In this document: positions 36,605-45,046 of the stretch, piece by piece
Position numbering within the stretch: position 1 is the stretch's first letter
How the letters are laid out: every line of letters begins with the position of its first letter
NCBI GenBank assembly: GCA_035645145.1
Contig: DASQNC010000048.1
Coordinates: forward strand, 53,517 to 117,516
DNA: 64,000 nt
Direction: 5' to 3'
From: Azospirillaceae bacterium
Lineage (GTDB): Bacteria > Pseudomonadota > Alphaproteobacteria > Azospirillales > Azospirillaceae
Notes under the pieces: model-generated
Databases searched by the model: none
What the model saw: the letters and a program-made list of their open reading frames with translations, nothing else
Told to the model about the DNA's origin: nothing
Made by a program: the position numbers and the translations under genes

Positions 36605-37105
36605 ATGTGGCCCACCCTCCTGCTTGCCATTTGCGTCAGCCTGACCGGTGTCGCGCCCGCTTTCGCCCGCACCAATTGCACCGCCCCGGCCGCCGCCGGA
36701 GTGGAATGGCGGCGCTGCCGCCAGGACGGGCTCGACCTGCGGAACGCGGACCTGCGCCGGGCGGAATTGCGCGACGCCACCTTCCAACGGACCGATCTGT
36801 CGGGTGCGACGTTGGTGGATGTGGATGCGTTCCGGGCAAGGTTCGTTTCGGCACAACTCCGCGGGACGAAGCTCGACGGCGCCCGCCTGATCGAGGTGGA
36901 CTTCACCCGGGCGGACATGGAGGGCGCATCGCTGCGCGGTGCGGACCTGCGCGGCGCACGGCTGTATGGCGCCCGGTTGGTGGGAGCGGATTTGACCGGC
37001 GCGACGATCGCAGGGGCGGATTTGACCAGCGCGGACTTCGCGGGTGCCACCTGGGTGGATGGTAAACGGGTCTGCGCGACGCCGTCCGTCGGGCAGTGCA
37101 ATTGA
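36605..37105 (+). CDS. Secreted pentapeptide-repeat protein
   Basis: 166 residues from the ATG at 36605 (a TTG at 36596 would add three). A Sec signal peptide (about 1-21, ending A-P-A-F-A) is followed by a short Cys-containing region and about 15 five-residue repeats of the A-(D/N)-L-x-x type (about 45-150), which form a right-handed beta helix. Cysteines near both ends of the mature protein (N-C-T-A, R-R-C, V-C-A-T, Q-C-N) may form disulphides that cap the helix in the periplasm. Function unknown; cytoplasmic relatives include gyrase-protecting proteins, but export makes that unlikely here. Confidence 0.75.
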   Translation: MWPTLLLAICVSLTGVAPAFARTNCTAPAAAGVEWRRCRQDGLDLRNADLRRAELRDATFQRTDLSGATLVDVDAFRARFVSAQLRGTKLDGARLIEVDFTRADMEGASLRGADLRGARLYGARLVGADLTGATIAGADLTSADFAGATWVDGKRVCATPSVGQCN

Positions 37106-37452
37106 CGTCGGTCGGGCGCTTCCGCTGACGGAATCCGGTCCGAGCCGACCTGCGTTGAAAGCCCCGCAACAGTTCGGGTCCGGTCCCCGGGGCTGCCTCC
37201 GCGAGGAGAACACCCCGGCCCTCCCGAGCCATCAGATCCATGTCCGGCCGACCGGAAGAGCGCCGGCCGGGCTCCGGATCACGGATGCGGGCGACGTGGG
37301 GCCCAGTGGCCCGGTCCTGGCGCAGCATCACCATTGCCCGGTCGCCGCGATGGCTCTGGCCTGGGCTTTCCACGTCGGCCGCGCAACCATCGAGGCGCAA
37401 GCGGTCCGGGCATTGAGCGGGTTCGGCAGGAACCGGCGCGGCAACTGCGGTA
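37106..37452. other. Gene-free stretch between convergent genes
   Basis: 347 bases between the pentapeptide-repeat gene and the opposing lipoprotein gene. Open frames cross it on both strands but have no ribosome sites or recognisable motifs. I see no repeat or terminator worth naming. Confidence 0.4.
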
Positions 37453-37920
37453 CTAGGACGTGACCGGGACCAGGCGCGCCCGCCGGCCGTACACGACAAG
37501 GACCGATTGCCCCGGCTGCAATGCCATGTCCGCGCCCTGGACGAGCGTGATCAGCTGGTTGTCCTCCAGACGGACCACGTATTCGATGCCCGTTTCCTGG
37601 GTGGCCCGGTCGGCGACCACGTTGCCGGCAAGGCCGCCCAGCACGGCGCCGCCCAGGGCCCCGAGAATGCCCGCACGCGTGTTCCCGCCCAGGGCCGAAC
37701 CGGCGACGCCGCCGGCCACGCCGCCGATGGCGGTCCCGTAGTTCCGGTCGTCGTCCGGCCGCAGCGTCACGGGTCGGGCCGAAACCACCGTCCCCGGGAC
37801 GGTCCGGTTCACGGCGCCGACGCTGGTGCCGGTGATGGTGTTGGGCGAATAGGACGAGGTGCAGGCGCCGAGCGGAGCCAGCATCAGCGCAACCAGAACA
37901 GCGGCGGACTTCGTGGTCAT
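37453..37920 (-). CDS. Glycine-zipper outer-membrane lipoprotein (SlyB/Pcp type)
   Basis: 155 residues. The ATG at 37920 is preceded by GGAG. A lipoprotein signal peptide ends in the lipobox L-G-A-C20. After a short linker, a glycine-zipper segment (about 70-110, G-G-V-A-G-G-V-A-G-S-A-L-G-G and repeats) is followed by a small beta domain (Y-V-V-R-L-E-D-N-Q ... V-L-V-V-Y-G-R-R-A-R-L-V-P). This is the layout of SlyB and the 17-kDa antigen family, envelope lipoproteins linked to outer-membrane stability. Divergent from the unknown gene at 38048. Confidence 0.85.
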   Translation of the reverse strand: MTTKSAAVLVALMLAPLGACTSSYSPNTITGTSVGAVNRTVPGTVVSARPVTLRPDDDRNYGTAIGGVAGGVAGSALGGNTRAGILGALGGAVLGGLAGNVVADRATQETGIEYVVRLEDNQLITLVQGADMALQPGQSVLVVYGRRARLVPVTS

Positions 37921-38047
37921 GGGGGGTCTCCGTTCCACCGGGATCAACGGCGGCGGGTCCCGAAGTATTCCGGGGGAAAAAGGCCATGCCACGGGAGTGC
38001 GGGGGCCTCCTGGACGCGGCTGGCGGCGAAGGGGTACACTGGGACCT

Positions 38048-38557
38048 ATGAGCAGCTCTGTCGTCGAGCCCCATCCCGCGACGCCGGCCGTAACGGCCAT
38101 CCAGCACGACGCGGAACGGCCGCCCGACCGGCGGGGTCAAGGGCAACCGCATGGCGATGCCTCGCCGCGCCGATCCATGCTGGATCTGCTCGACGCCGAA
38201 ATCGACGCCCTGGACGGCCTGTTGCCGGACGAGAAGGCGCGCATCAAGCAGAAGGTCCGCAGCCGCTTCGGCGTCCGCCGCGAGCCCGGCCGCCACATCG
38301 GCGCCCATCCGGATAGCGGCAGCCGGGCCGGCGCTCCCGTCACGGTCCCATCCACGGTCGAAGCCATCATCCAGGCCGTGCTCCATGCCAAGGACACGAC
38401 CGATCCGGAGGTCGCCGACGACCGCCGTCTGGCGGAGCAGCTCCGCCGGCTGCTGGAAACCCACAGCCAGGCGGCGCGCAACCTGGCCACCTATGTCCAT
38501 GCCCTGCAGGCCAACCACGACGACCTGCATCGCCCGCATGTGGTGGTGGTCGCCTGA
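38048..38557 (+). CDS. Protein of unknown function
   Basis: 169 residues from the ATG at 38048; the frame is open upstream but overlaps the lipoprotein gene. The N-terminal 45 residues are Pro/Arg/His-rich and likely disordered. A helix follows (S-M-L-D-L-L-D-A-E-I-D-A-L-D-G-L-L-P-D-E-K), then a spacer, then a second helical region (about 105-160) ending in H-R-P-H-V-V-V-V-A. I recognise no family. No strong ribosome site is seen. It sits 93 bases before the helicase gene on the same strand. Confidence 0.5.
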   Translation: MSSSVVEPHPATPAVTAIQHDAERPPDRRGQGQPHGDASPRRSMLDLLDAEIDALDGLLPDEKARIKQKVRSRFGVRREPGRHIGAHPDSGSRAGAPVTVPSTVEAIIQAVLHAKDTTDPEVADDRRLAEQLRRLLETHSQAARNLATYVHALQANHDDLHRPHVVVVA

Positions 38558-38650
38558 GGCATGCCCACGGCGCCCCCGTCCGTGTGGCAATGGCGTGTGG
38601 CAGATGGCGACGTGGCGCAATCGGGCGGGCGGCATGCTATCCATGGGGCC

Positions 38651-41017
38651 ATGAGCGACCAGCCCCAGCTTCCTTTCGGCGCCCCCGCGCCCTCCGGCCG
38701 AGGTTCGGCACTTTCGACCGGCCGCGAGCCGCCCTACATGGCCGGACTGAACCCGCAGCAGCGCCAAGCGGTGGAGACGCTGGACGGCCCGGTGCTGGTG
38801 CTGTCCGGGGCCGGAACGGGCAAGACCCGCGTGCTGACGGCGCGGCTTGCGCATCTGCTGATCACCGGCCGGGCGAAGCCGTGGCAGATCCTGGCCGTCA
38901 CATTCACCAACAAGGCCGCGCGGGAGATGCGCGAGCGTGTCGGCGCGTTGCTGGGGGTGCCGACCGAGGGATGGTGGATGGGCACCTTCCATTCGCTGGC
39001 CGCCCGGATCCTGCGCGAGAACGCCGACCAGGCCGGCCTCAAGCCCAACTTCACCATCCTGGACACCGACGACCAGATCCGCCTGATCAAGCAACTGCTC
39101 GAAGCGGCGGGGATCGACGACAAGAAATGGCCGGCGCGGGTGCTCGCCGGGGTCATCGACCGCTGGAAGGACCGGGCACTGACGCCCGACAAGCTGAAGG
39201 CCGAGGACGCGGGCGACGTGGCCGGTGGGCGCATGGTGACGCTCTACCGCGCCTACCAGGAGCGGCTGCGCAACCTCAACGCCTGCGACTTCGGCGACCT
39301 GCTGCTGCACAACATCACGATCTTCCAGAACGACGCCGACGTGCTGGAGCGCTACCAGCAGAAGTTCCGCTACCTGCTGGTGGACGAGTACCAGGACACC
39401 AACGTCGCCCAGTACCTATGGCTGCGCCTTCTGGCCCAGGCCCACCGCAACCTGTGCTGCGTGGGCGACGACGACCAGTCCATCTACGGCTGGCGGGGCG
39501 CGGAGGTCGGCAACATCCTGCGGTTCGAGAACGACTTCCCCGGCGCCGTGGTGATCCGGCTGGAGGAGAACTACCGCTCGGCCGGCCATATCCTGGCCGC
39601 CGCATCGGGCGTCATCGCCCAGAACCGGGGGCGCCTGGGCAAGACCTTGTGGACCCGCGCCGACATGGGCGAGCCCGTCCGCGTCCGCGGCGTCTGGGAC
39701 GGCGAGGACGAGGCGCGCTGGGTCGGCGAGGAGATCGAGAGCTTCCAGCGCAAGGGCGTGCCGCTGGGCGAGATCGCGGTGCTGGTGCGCGCCGGCTTCC
39801 AGACCCGCGAGTTCGAGGAACGCTTCATCACGCTCGGCCTGCCCTACCGTGTGGTCGGCGGCCCGCGCTTCTACGAGCGGCAGGAAATCCGGGACGCGCT
39901 GGCCTATTTCCGCGTGGTCAACAGCCCCGACGACGATCTGGCGTTCGAACGCATCATCAACGTCCCCAAACGCGGCATCGGCCCGGCCGCGCTCCAGCAG
40001 CTCCACCAGACGGCACGCGCACTCGGCGTTCCCTTGACGGAGGCGGCATGGCGGCTGGCCGAGACGGACGAGCTGAAGCCCAAGCTCCGCCAGACCGTGC
40101 GCCAACTGCTGCAGGACATCGCCCGCTGGCGCGAGGCACTGGCCCGCATGCCGCACACCGAGGTCGCCAAGGCGATCCTGGACGAGTCCGGCTACACCGC
40201 CATGTGGCAGGCGGACAAGAGCCCCGAGGCGCCCGGCCGCCTGGAAAACCTAAAGGAACTGGTGGCCGCGCTGGCCGAGTTCGACAACCTGAACGGGTTC
40301 CTGGAGCATGTCAGCCTGGTGATGGAGGCGGCCGACCAGGCGCCCGGCGACCAGGTCACGCTGATGACCCTGCACAGCGCCAAGGGCCTGGAATTCGATG
40401 TGGTGTTCCTGCCCGGCTGGGAGGAAGGCGTCTTCCCGAACCAGCGGGCGCTCGACGAGAACGGCGTCGCCGGGCTGGAGGAGGAGCGGCGGCTGGCCTA
40501 TGTCGGCCTGACCCGGGCGCGCAAGGTGGCCGTCATCAGCCATGCCGCCAACCGGCGGGTCTACGGCACCATGCAGACGTCCATCCCCTCCCGCTTCGTG
40601 GACGAATTGCCCAAGGACCATGTGGTGGCCGAAGCCGATCCCGGCCTGTACGCGGGCACTTCGGGCGGCTACGGGGCCGGGTTCGGCGGTGGGTACGCCG
40701 GTGGATACGGGGGCGGCGGGTACGGCGGCGGGGGCGGCTTCGGCGCGTTCAACCGCATGTCGGCCGGCTTCCGCGGCCAGCGGCAGCCGGCCGGCGGGCG
40801 CGGGTCCGGCACCACCATCGAGGGCACCGCCCACGAGGTCCGGCCCCGCGCCCGGCCGACCAAGGCCTTCGCCGTGGGCGACCGCGTCTTCCACCAGAAG
40901 TTCGGCTACGGCACCGTGGCCACGGTCGAGGAGGACAAGCTGGAGATCGCATTCGACGTGGCCGGCACGAAGAAGGTGATCGACAGCTTTGTGAAGCCCG
41001 CCGCGGACGCCGGATGA
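38651..41017 (+). CDS. UvrD/PcrA-type DNA helicase
   Basis: 788 residues, superfamily 1A. Motifs in order: Walker A G53-A-G-T-G-K-T59, T-F-T-N-K-A-A-R-E-M, the Walker B segment D-E-Y-Q-D-T-N, G-D-D-D-Q-S-I-Y-G-W-R-G-A, L-E-E-N-Y-R-S, V-T-L-M-T-L-H-S-A-K-G-L-E-F and V-G-L-T-R-A-R. These unwind DNA 3' to 5' in repair and in removal of stalled polymerase. The C-terminus has a glycine/tyrosine-rich stretch (about 670-705) and then a small Tudor-like domain (F-A-V-G-D-R-V-F-H-Q-K-F-G-Y-G-T-V) that in PcrA/UvrD binds RNA polymerase. The ATG has a weak upstream purine run; M30 (M-A-G-L-N-P-Q-Q) is an alternative start. Whether it should be called uvrD or pcrA is not decided by sequence alone. Confidence 0.93.
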   Translation: MSDQPQLPFGAPAPSGRGSALSTGREPPYMAGLNPQQRQAVETLDGPVLVLSGAGTGKTRVLTARLAHLLITGRAKPWQILAVTFTNKAAREMRERVGALLGVPTEGWWMGTFHSLAARILRENADQAGLKPNFTILDTDDQIRLIKQLLEAAGIDDKKWPARVLAGVIDRWKDRALTPDKLKAEDAGDVAGGRMVTLYRAYQERLRNLNACDFGDLLLHNITIFQNDADVLERYQQKFRYLLVDEYQDTNVAQYLWLRLLAQAHRNLCCVGDDDQSIYGWRGAEVGNILRFENDFPGAVVIRLEENYRSAGHILAAASGVIAQNRGRLGKTLWTRADMGEPVRVRGVWDGEDEARWVGEEIESFQRKGVPLGEIAVLVRAGFQTREFEERFITLGLPYRVVGGPRFYERQEIRDALAYFRVVNSPDDDLAFERIINVPKRGIGPAALQQLHQTARALGVPLTEAAWRLAETDELKPKLRQTVRQLLQDIARWREALARMPHTEVAKAILDESGYTAMWQADKSPEAPGRLENLKELVAALAEFDNLNGFLEHVSLVMEAADQAPGDQVTLMTLHSAKGLEFDVVFLPGWEEGVFPNQRALDENGVAGLEEERRLAYVGLTRARKVAVISHAANRRVYGTMQTSIPSRFVDELPKDHVVAEADPGLYAGTSGGYGAGFGGGYAGGYGGGGYGGGGGFGAFNRMSAGFRGQRQPAGGRGSGTTIEGTAHEVRPRARPTKAFAVGDRVFHQKFGYGTVATVEEDKLEIAFDVAGTKKVIDSFVKPAADAG

Positions 41018-41096
41018 GGCGTGGCGCGAAGGGGGCGCGACTTCACGGGCGGGAGCGTGTATTCAGCACAAACCCGAATGCGAACGCAGGTCATCC

Positions 41097-42008
41097 ATGA
41101 GCGTCCAATGGCATAGCGGCGTCTGGCGAATCGCCACGGTGGTCCCCGTGGCGGCGGCCGCGGCCTTCACCGAACTGGTGTCCCAACATGCCGAGGCGGT
41201 GGCCTGTGTCGAGGCCGACCCGGACGGCGTGCAGTGGCTGGTGGAAGGGACGACCCGGCGGCAACCGGACCGCGCGGCCATCGACGCGGACGTGATGCTG
41301 GTGTGCATGGCCCTGGGCATCGAGGATCCCGGCATCGACGTCGAGAGCCTGCCGCCCACCGATTGGCTGGCCTGGTCGCTGGCCGGCTTCCCGCCGATCC
41401 TGGCGGGACGGTTCTTCATCTACGGATCCCATTACGAGGGCCGGGTGCCGCCCGGACGCGTGGGGTTGCGCATCGATGCCGCCATGGCCTTCGGCACGGG
41501 CGAACACGGATCGACCCGCGGCTGCCTGCTGGCGCTCGACCGGCTGGCCAAGGGCCGGCGCCCTGCCCGCGTGCTCGACATGGGCTGCGGGTCGGGCATT
41601 CTCGCCATCGCCGCGTCCAAGATGTGGCGGATGCCGGCGCTGGGCGTGGACATCGACCCGATTTCGGTGTCCCAGGCGCGGCGCAACGGACGCCGGAACC
41701 AGGCCGGCGCCAAGCTGCGCTTCGCCTGCGGCGACGGCTACACCACCCCGGCCGTGGGCCGGGCCGGGCAGTACGATCTGGTGTTCGCCAACATCCTGGC
41801 CCGCCCGCTGGTGCGGATGGCCCCCAAGTTGAAGCGGCACCTGAAGCCCGGCGGAACGGCGATCCTGTCCGGCCTGCTCGCGCGGCAGGAGCGGATGGTC
41901 CTGGCCGGGCACCGTGCGCAGGGATTGGTGCTGGCCGAACGCCACACCGTCGGCGACTGGCGCACCCTGGTCCTGCGCCGCCGGGGACGGGCGGTCCCGA
42001 AAAGCTAA
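41097..42008 (+). CDS. prmA: Ribosomal protein L11 methyltransferase
   Basis: 303 residues. PrmA trimethylates L11 in the large ribosomal subunit. An N-terminal substrate-recognition domain (about 1-110) is joined to a SAM domain (about 120-290) with the family signatures A-F-G-T-G-E-H-G-S-T-R, V-L-D-M-G-C-G-S-G-I-L and F-A-N-I-L-A-R-P-L. AGGT lies shortly before the ATG. It follows the helicase gene by 79 bases and may share its transcript. Confidence 0.93.
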   Translation: MSVQWHSGVWRIATVVPVAAAAAFTELVSQHAEAVACVEADPDGVQWLVEGTTRRQPDRAAIDADVMLVCMALGIEDPGIDVESLPPTDWLAWSLAGFPPILAGRFFIYGSHYEGRVPPGRVGLRIDAAMAFGTGEHGSTRGCLLALDRLAKGRRPARVLDMGCGSGILAIAASKMWRMPALGVDIDPISVSQARRNGRRNQAGAKLRFACGDGYTTPAVGRAGQYDLVFANILARPLVRMAPKLKRHLKPGGTAILSGLLARQERMVLAGHRAQGLVLAERHTVGDWRTLVLRRRGRAVPKS

Positions 42009-42086
42009 GGGCGGCCGCAACGGGACCGCGCGCCCCCTGTTCCAGGGGGGCCACGCCGACACAGGCGGACACCGAGGGAGGATGCC

Positions 42087-42338
42087 ATGGGCATTTCGGT
42101 CGTCCACGAGGCTGCGCAGTACCGGATGATCACCGACGGCAACGGGCGGTATGCGGTGATCGAGGTGCGCAACGGCCTCGTGTACTCGCTCCATCCGCGC
42201 GACCGCCGCGAGGCTCCCGACACCCCGGAAGGGATGGCGGCCGTCGCCGCGGACCAATGGTGCGACCACCAGAAGGCCGGAACCCGGTTCGTCGAAATGC
42301 TGCGGAACGAAACGCGCTACGCCGAAACGATCTGGTGA
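42087..42338 (+). CDS. Small protein of unknown function
   Basis: 83 residues, soluble, beta-rich N-terminal half (Y-R-M-I-T-D-G-N-G-R-Y-A-V-I-E-V-R-N-G-L-V-Y-S split by turns) and a charged helical C-terminal half. Support for being real comes from GGGAGG five bases before the ATG and normal codon use. It lies 78 bases after prmA, before a terminator. No known family recognised. Confidence 0.65.
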   Translation: MGISVVHEAAQYRMITDGNGRYAVIEVRNGLVYSLHPRDRREAPDTPEGMAAVAADQWCDHQKAGTRFVEMLRNETRYAETIW

Positions 42339-42362
42339 ACGCCCCGGCCCTGCAAACGCGAA

Positions 42363-42389
42363 GGGCGGCACCCCAACGGGATGCCGCCC
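42363..42389. terminator. Two-way terminator between convergent genes
   Basis: Twelve-bp arms (42363-42374 and 42378-42389) with one mismatch and a three-base loop, placed between the stops of the plus-strand gene at 42087 and the minus-strand DUF1127 gene. On the minus strand TTCGCGTTT follows. Confidence 0.65.
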
Positions 42390-42432
42390 CAAGCAGACCT
42401 GTCTGTGAAACGTGCCGAAGCGCGCTTCGCGC

Positions 42433-42741
42433 TTAGGCAGCCTTGCTCGACTGGTTCTCGTTCGCACCCCGGCCCAGTTCGAAATCGCCAGCGGCGACGC
42501 TGTAGATCATCGAGCGGTTCAGGCCGATGTCCGAGAGCGCACGATCGTCGAGCTTCATCAGTTCGTCGACGGTGCGGCGGCGGTCGGCGCGGCGCTTCAG
42601 CGCCTCGCGGATGCCGTGGAAGATGCCGGCGAACAAAGCACCGACGGCCTTCGCCCGCATCTCGCGCGCACGGGTTTCGAATTCCATCGTGCCGATGCGG
42701 CCCTCCGCCGACATCTCACGCGCGACGGTGTTGGTGGCCAT
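42433..42741 (-). CDS. DUF1127 family protein
   Basis: 102 residues from the ATG at 42741, which has AGGA eight bases upstream; earlier in-frame ATGs are too close to that site. The C-terminal part (R-R-T-V-D-E-L-M-K-L-D-D-R-A-L-S-D-I-G-L-N-R-S) is the DUF1127 domain, a short Arg-rich helical motif. In other alphaproteobacteria such proteins have been linked to RNA turnover and to phosphate and nitrogen stress, and are often highly expressed; here that is inference. The N-terminal half is an unassigned amphipathic extension, longer than in the 45-residue members. A 17-bp palindrome lies 28 bases before the start. Confidence 0.8.
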   Translation of the reverse strand: MATNTVAREMSAEGRIGTMEFETRAREMRAKAVGALFAGIFHGIREALKRRADRRRTVDELMKLDDRALSDIGLNRSMIYSVAAGDFELGRGANENQSSKAA

Positions 42742-42769
42742 GTTGTTCATCCTATTTTGCATATTTCAA

Positions 42770-42786
42770 TGCAGCGGTCCGCTGCA
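42770..42786 (-). promoter_or_regulatory. 17-bp palindrome upstream of the DUF1127 gene
   Basis: TGCAGCGG-T-CCGCTGCA, perfectly symmetric, 28 bases before the ATG at 42741. The gap between DUF1127 and the aminopeptidase gene (42742-42967) is AT-rich, so this G/C-rich palindrome stands out. It may be an operator or form a leader hairpin. I see no firm promoter for the plus-strand gene. Confidence 0.4.
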
Positions 42787-42967
42787 CACCGTTGATATGA
42801 TGCATTTCCACTCGCGCGAGGAGACATGTATTTCGCAGCGCAGCAATGCCCCTTGCGCATACATTAACCAATCAGTCATGCGTTGAAAAACGAATCACCG
42901 CGGCTTGCACGGGCGCCTGCAGAGGACATAGCCTCACGGCTCCATCGAGAAGCGAAGGTTGAGGGTC

Positions 42968-45010
42968 ATGGCCGCACAGGGTTCCGCGTACCGAGGCGAC
43001 GAGCATTTGGCCGCGCTGCTGCGTGACAGCCAAGTGGGACGGAAGGTCGAGGAGGTTCGGGATCTTGTGGCAGGCGTGGCGGCCGCGCCGTCGGCGACCG
43101 ACCCGCGGGCTTGGCTCGTCCTGGTCGGGTCCAACCTGTCGCCGGACCTGGAAGCGCAACTGCTGGCGCTGCGGGATATGCTGGCCGCTCCGAAGCCGCC
43201 GCTGGCTGCCGCGACCCGTCTTGCAAACCTTCGCGCCGAATTGGCCCGCCAGGGTCTCGACGGCTTCGTCATCCCCTATTCCGACGAGCACCAGGGCGAA
43301 TACATCCCCGCACGCGCCCGGCGCCTGGCATGGCTGACCGGCTTCACCGGATCCGCCGGCACGGCCGTGGTCCTGGGCGACTCCGCCGCCGTGTTCGTCG
43401 ACGGGCGCTACACCCTTCAGGTCCGCGCCCAGGTGCCGGCCGATCTGTACGAGTATCGGCACCTTGTGGAGGAGTCGCATACCGAGTGGGCGGCGCGAAG
43501 CCTGCCGCGGGGGGGCCGGCTGGGCTACGACCCGCGCCTGCACACCATCGGCTGGGTCGAGAAGGCGAAGACGGAGTTGGACCGCATCGGCGGTCAACTC
43601 GTCGCGGTGGACCGGAACCCGGTCGATGCCGTCTGGACGGACCAGCCGCCGGCCCCCATCAGCCCCGTGGTCCCGCACGATGTGCGCCATGCCGGCAAGC
43701 CTTCCGCCGAAAAGCGCGAGGAATTGGCCATGGCCCTTCGGGACGCGGGCTGCGCGGCGGCGGTGCTGACCCAGGCGGAGTCCGTGGCCTGGCTGCTGAA
43801 TGTCCGGGGCGCGGACGTCCCCCACACGCCGCTGCCGCTGGCCAATGCGATCCTGCGCGACGACGGCACGGTCGACCTGTTCATCGACCGGCGCAAGCTG
43901 TCGCCGGGACTTGAAGCGCATCTGGGCAACACCGTTGCCATCCAGCCGCCGGAAACGCTTGGCCCGGCGCTGGAAGCCCTGGGCCGGACCGGGGGCAAGG
44001 TCCGCGTTGATCCCGCCACGGCCAATGCCTGGGTGTTTGAACGGTTGCACAAGGGCGGCGCCCAACCGGTCCGCGAAACCGATCCCTGCGCCCTGCCGCG
44101 GGCATGCAAAAACCCGGTCGAGCAGGAAGGCTCCCGCCAAGCCCATATGCGCGACGCCGGTGCCGTCGCGCGCTTCATGCATTGGATCTCGCAGGTCGGC
44201 CCGACCGGCGAAGTGGACGAGATCGACGCGGCCGAGCACCTGCGCAGGCTGCGGGCCGAGGATCCGCTGTTCCGCGACATCAGCTTCGACACCATCTCGG
44301 GCGCGGGCCCGAATGGAGCCATCGTCCACTACCGGTCGACGCCCGAGACCAACCGGCGGATCGAGACGGGATCCCTGTACCTCGTGGACAGCGGCGCCCA
44401 GTACCTGGACGGTACCACGGACATCACCCGCACCATCGCCATCGGCACCCCGACGCCGGAAATGCGTCGGCGCTTCACTCTGGTCCTCAAGGGGCACATC
44501 GCCCTTTCCACCACCCGCTTCCCCAAGGGCACGACGGGCTCGCAGCTCGATGCCCTGGCGCGGCAATTCCTGTGGCAGGAAGGGTTGGACTACGACCATG
44601 GCACGGGCCACGGCGTCGGAAGCTACCTGGGTGTCCACGAGGGGCCGGCGCGTATCGCCAAGCAGCCGAACACCATCCCCCTCGAACCCGGCATGATCCT
44701 GTCGAACGAACCCGGCTACTACAAGGCCGGCGCCTACGGGATCCGGATCGAAAACCTCGTCCTCGTCCAGCCCTGCACGGAGCTGCCGGATGCGGAACGG
44801 CCGATGCTGTGCTTCGAGACGCTTACCCTGGCGCCGATCGACCGCAACCTCGTGGAACCCGGCCTTTTGACCGCGCGGGAGGCGGCGTGGCTGGACGCGT
44901 ACCATGCGCGGGTCCGGGCCGCCCTGTCGGGCCGACTGCCCGCCGATACCGAGGCATGGCTGGCCGGGGCGACGGCCCCGATCGCGCCCCTGGTCGCACC
45001 CGGCGCGTAA
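42968..45010 (+). CDS. Xaa-Pro aminopeptidase (M24B), N-terminally extended
   Basis: 680 residues from the ATG at 42968 (a TTG at 42959 is in frame); GAAGG lies ten bases upstream. Removes N-terminal residues before proline. The three-domain long form seen in eukaryotes and many alphaproteobacteria: two creatinase-like N-terminal domains (about 84-340) and the pita-bread metallopeptidase (about 350-620). Metal ligands are D474, D485 (D-G-T-T-D), H548 (G-T-G-H-G-V-G), E581 (S-N-E-P-G-Y-Y) and E595 (I-R-I-E-N). An extra segment of about 80 residues precedes the point where the usual proteins begin (R-L-A-N-L-R-A-E-L). Cytoplasmic; monocistronic, converging with the next gene. Confidence 0.92.
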   Translation: MAAQGSAYRGDEHLAALLRDSQVGRKVEEVRDLVAGVAAAPSATDPRAWLVLVGSNLSPDLEAQLLALRDMLAAPKPPLAAATRLANLRAELARQGLDGFVIPYSDEHQGEYIPARARRLAWLTGFTGSAGTAVVLGDSAAVFVDGRYTLQVRAQVPADLYEYRHLVEESHTEWAARSLPRGGRLGYDPRLHTIGWVEKAKTELDRIGGQLVAVDRNPVDAVWTDQPPAPISPVVPHDVRHAGKPSAEKREELAMALRDAGCAAAVLTQAESVAWLLNVRGADVPHTPLPLANAILRDDGTVDLFIDRRKLSPGLEAHLGNTVAIQPPETLGPALEALGRTGGKVRVDPATANAWVFERLHKGGAQPVRETDPCALPRACKNPVEQEGSRQAHMRDAGAVARFMHWISQVGPTGEVDEIDAAEHLRRLRAEDPLFRDISFDTISGAGPNGAIVHYRSTPETNRRIETGSLYLVDSGAQYLDGTTDITRTIAIGTPTPEMRRRFTLVLKGHIALSTTRFPKGTTGSQLDALARQFLWQEGLDYDHGTGHGVGSYLGVHEGPARIAKQPNTIPLEPGMILSNEPGYYKAGAYGIRIENLVLVQPCTELPDAERPMLCFETLTLAPIDRNLVEPGLLTAREAAWLDAYHARVRAALSGRLPADTEAWLAGATAPIAPLVAPGA

Positions 45011-45046
45011 CACGCCGGAAAAACGGGCCGGGAAATCGGGGGCGGC

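Noticed and set aside
42826..42867. 13-codon reading frame after GAGGAG upstream of the aminopeptidase gene
   Set aside because: The ribosome-site-like sequence is only two bases from the ATG, too close for normal initiation, and the peptide has no leader-peptide feature such as a run of one amino acid.
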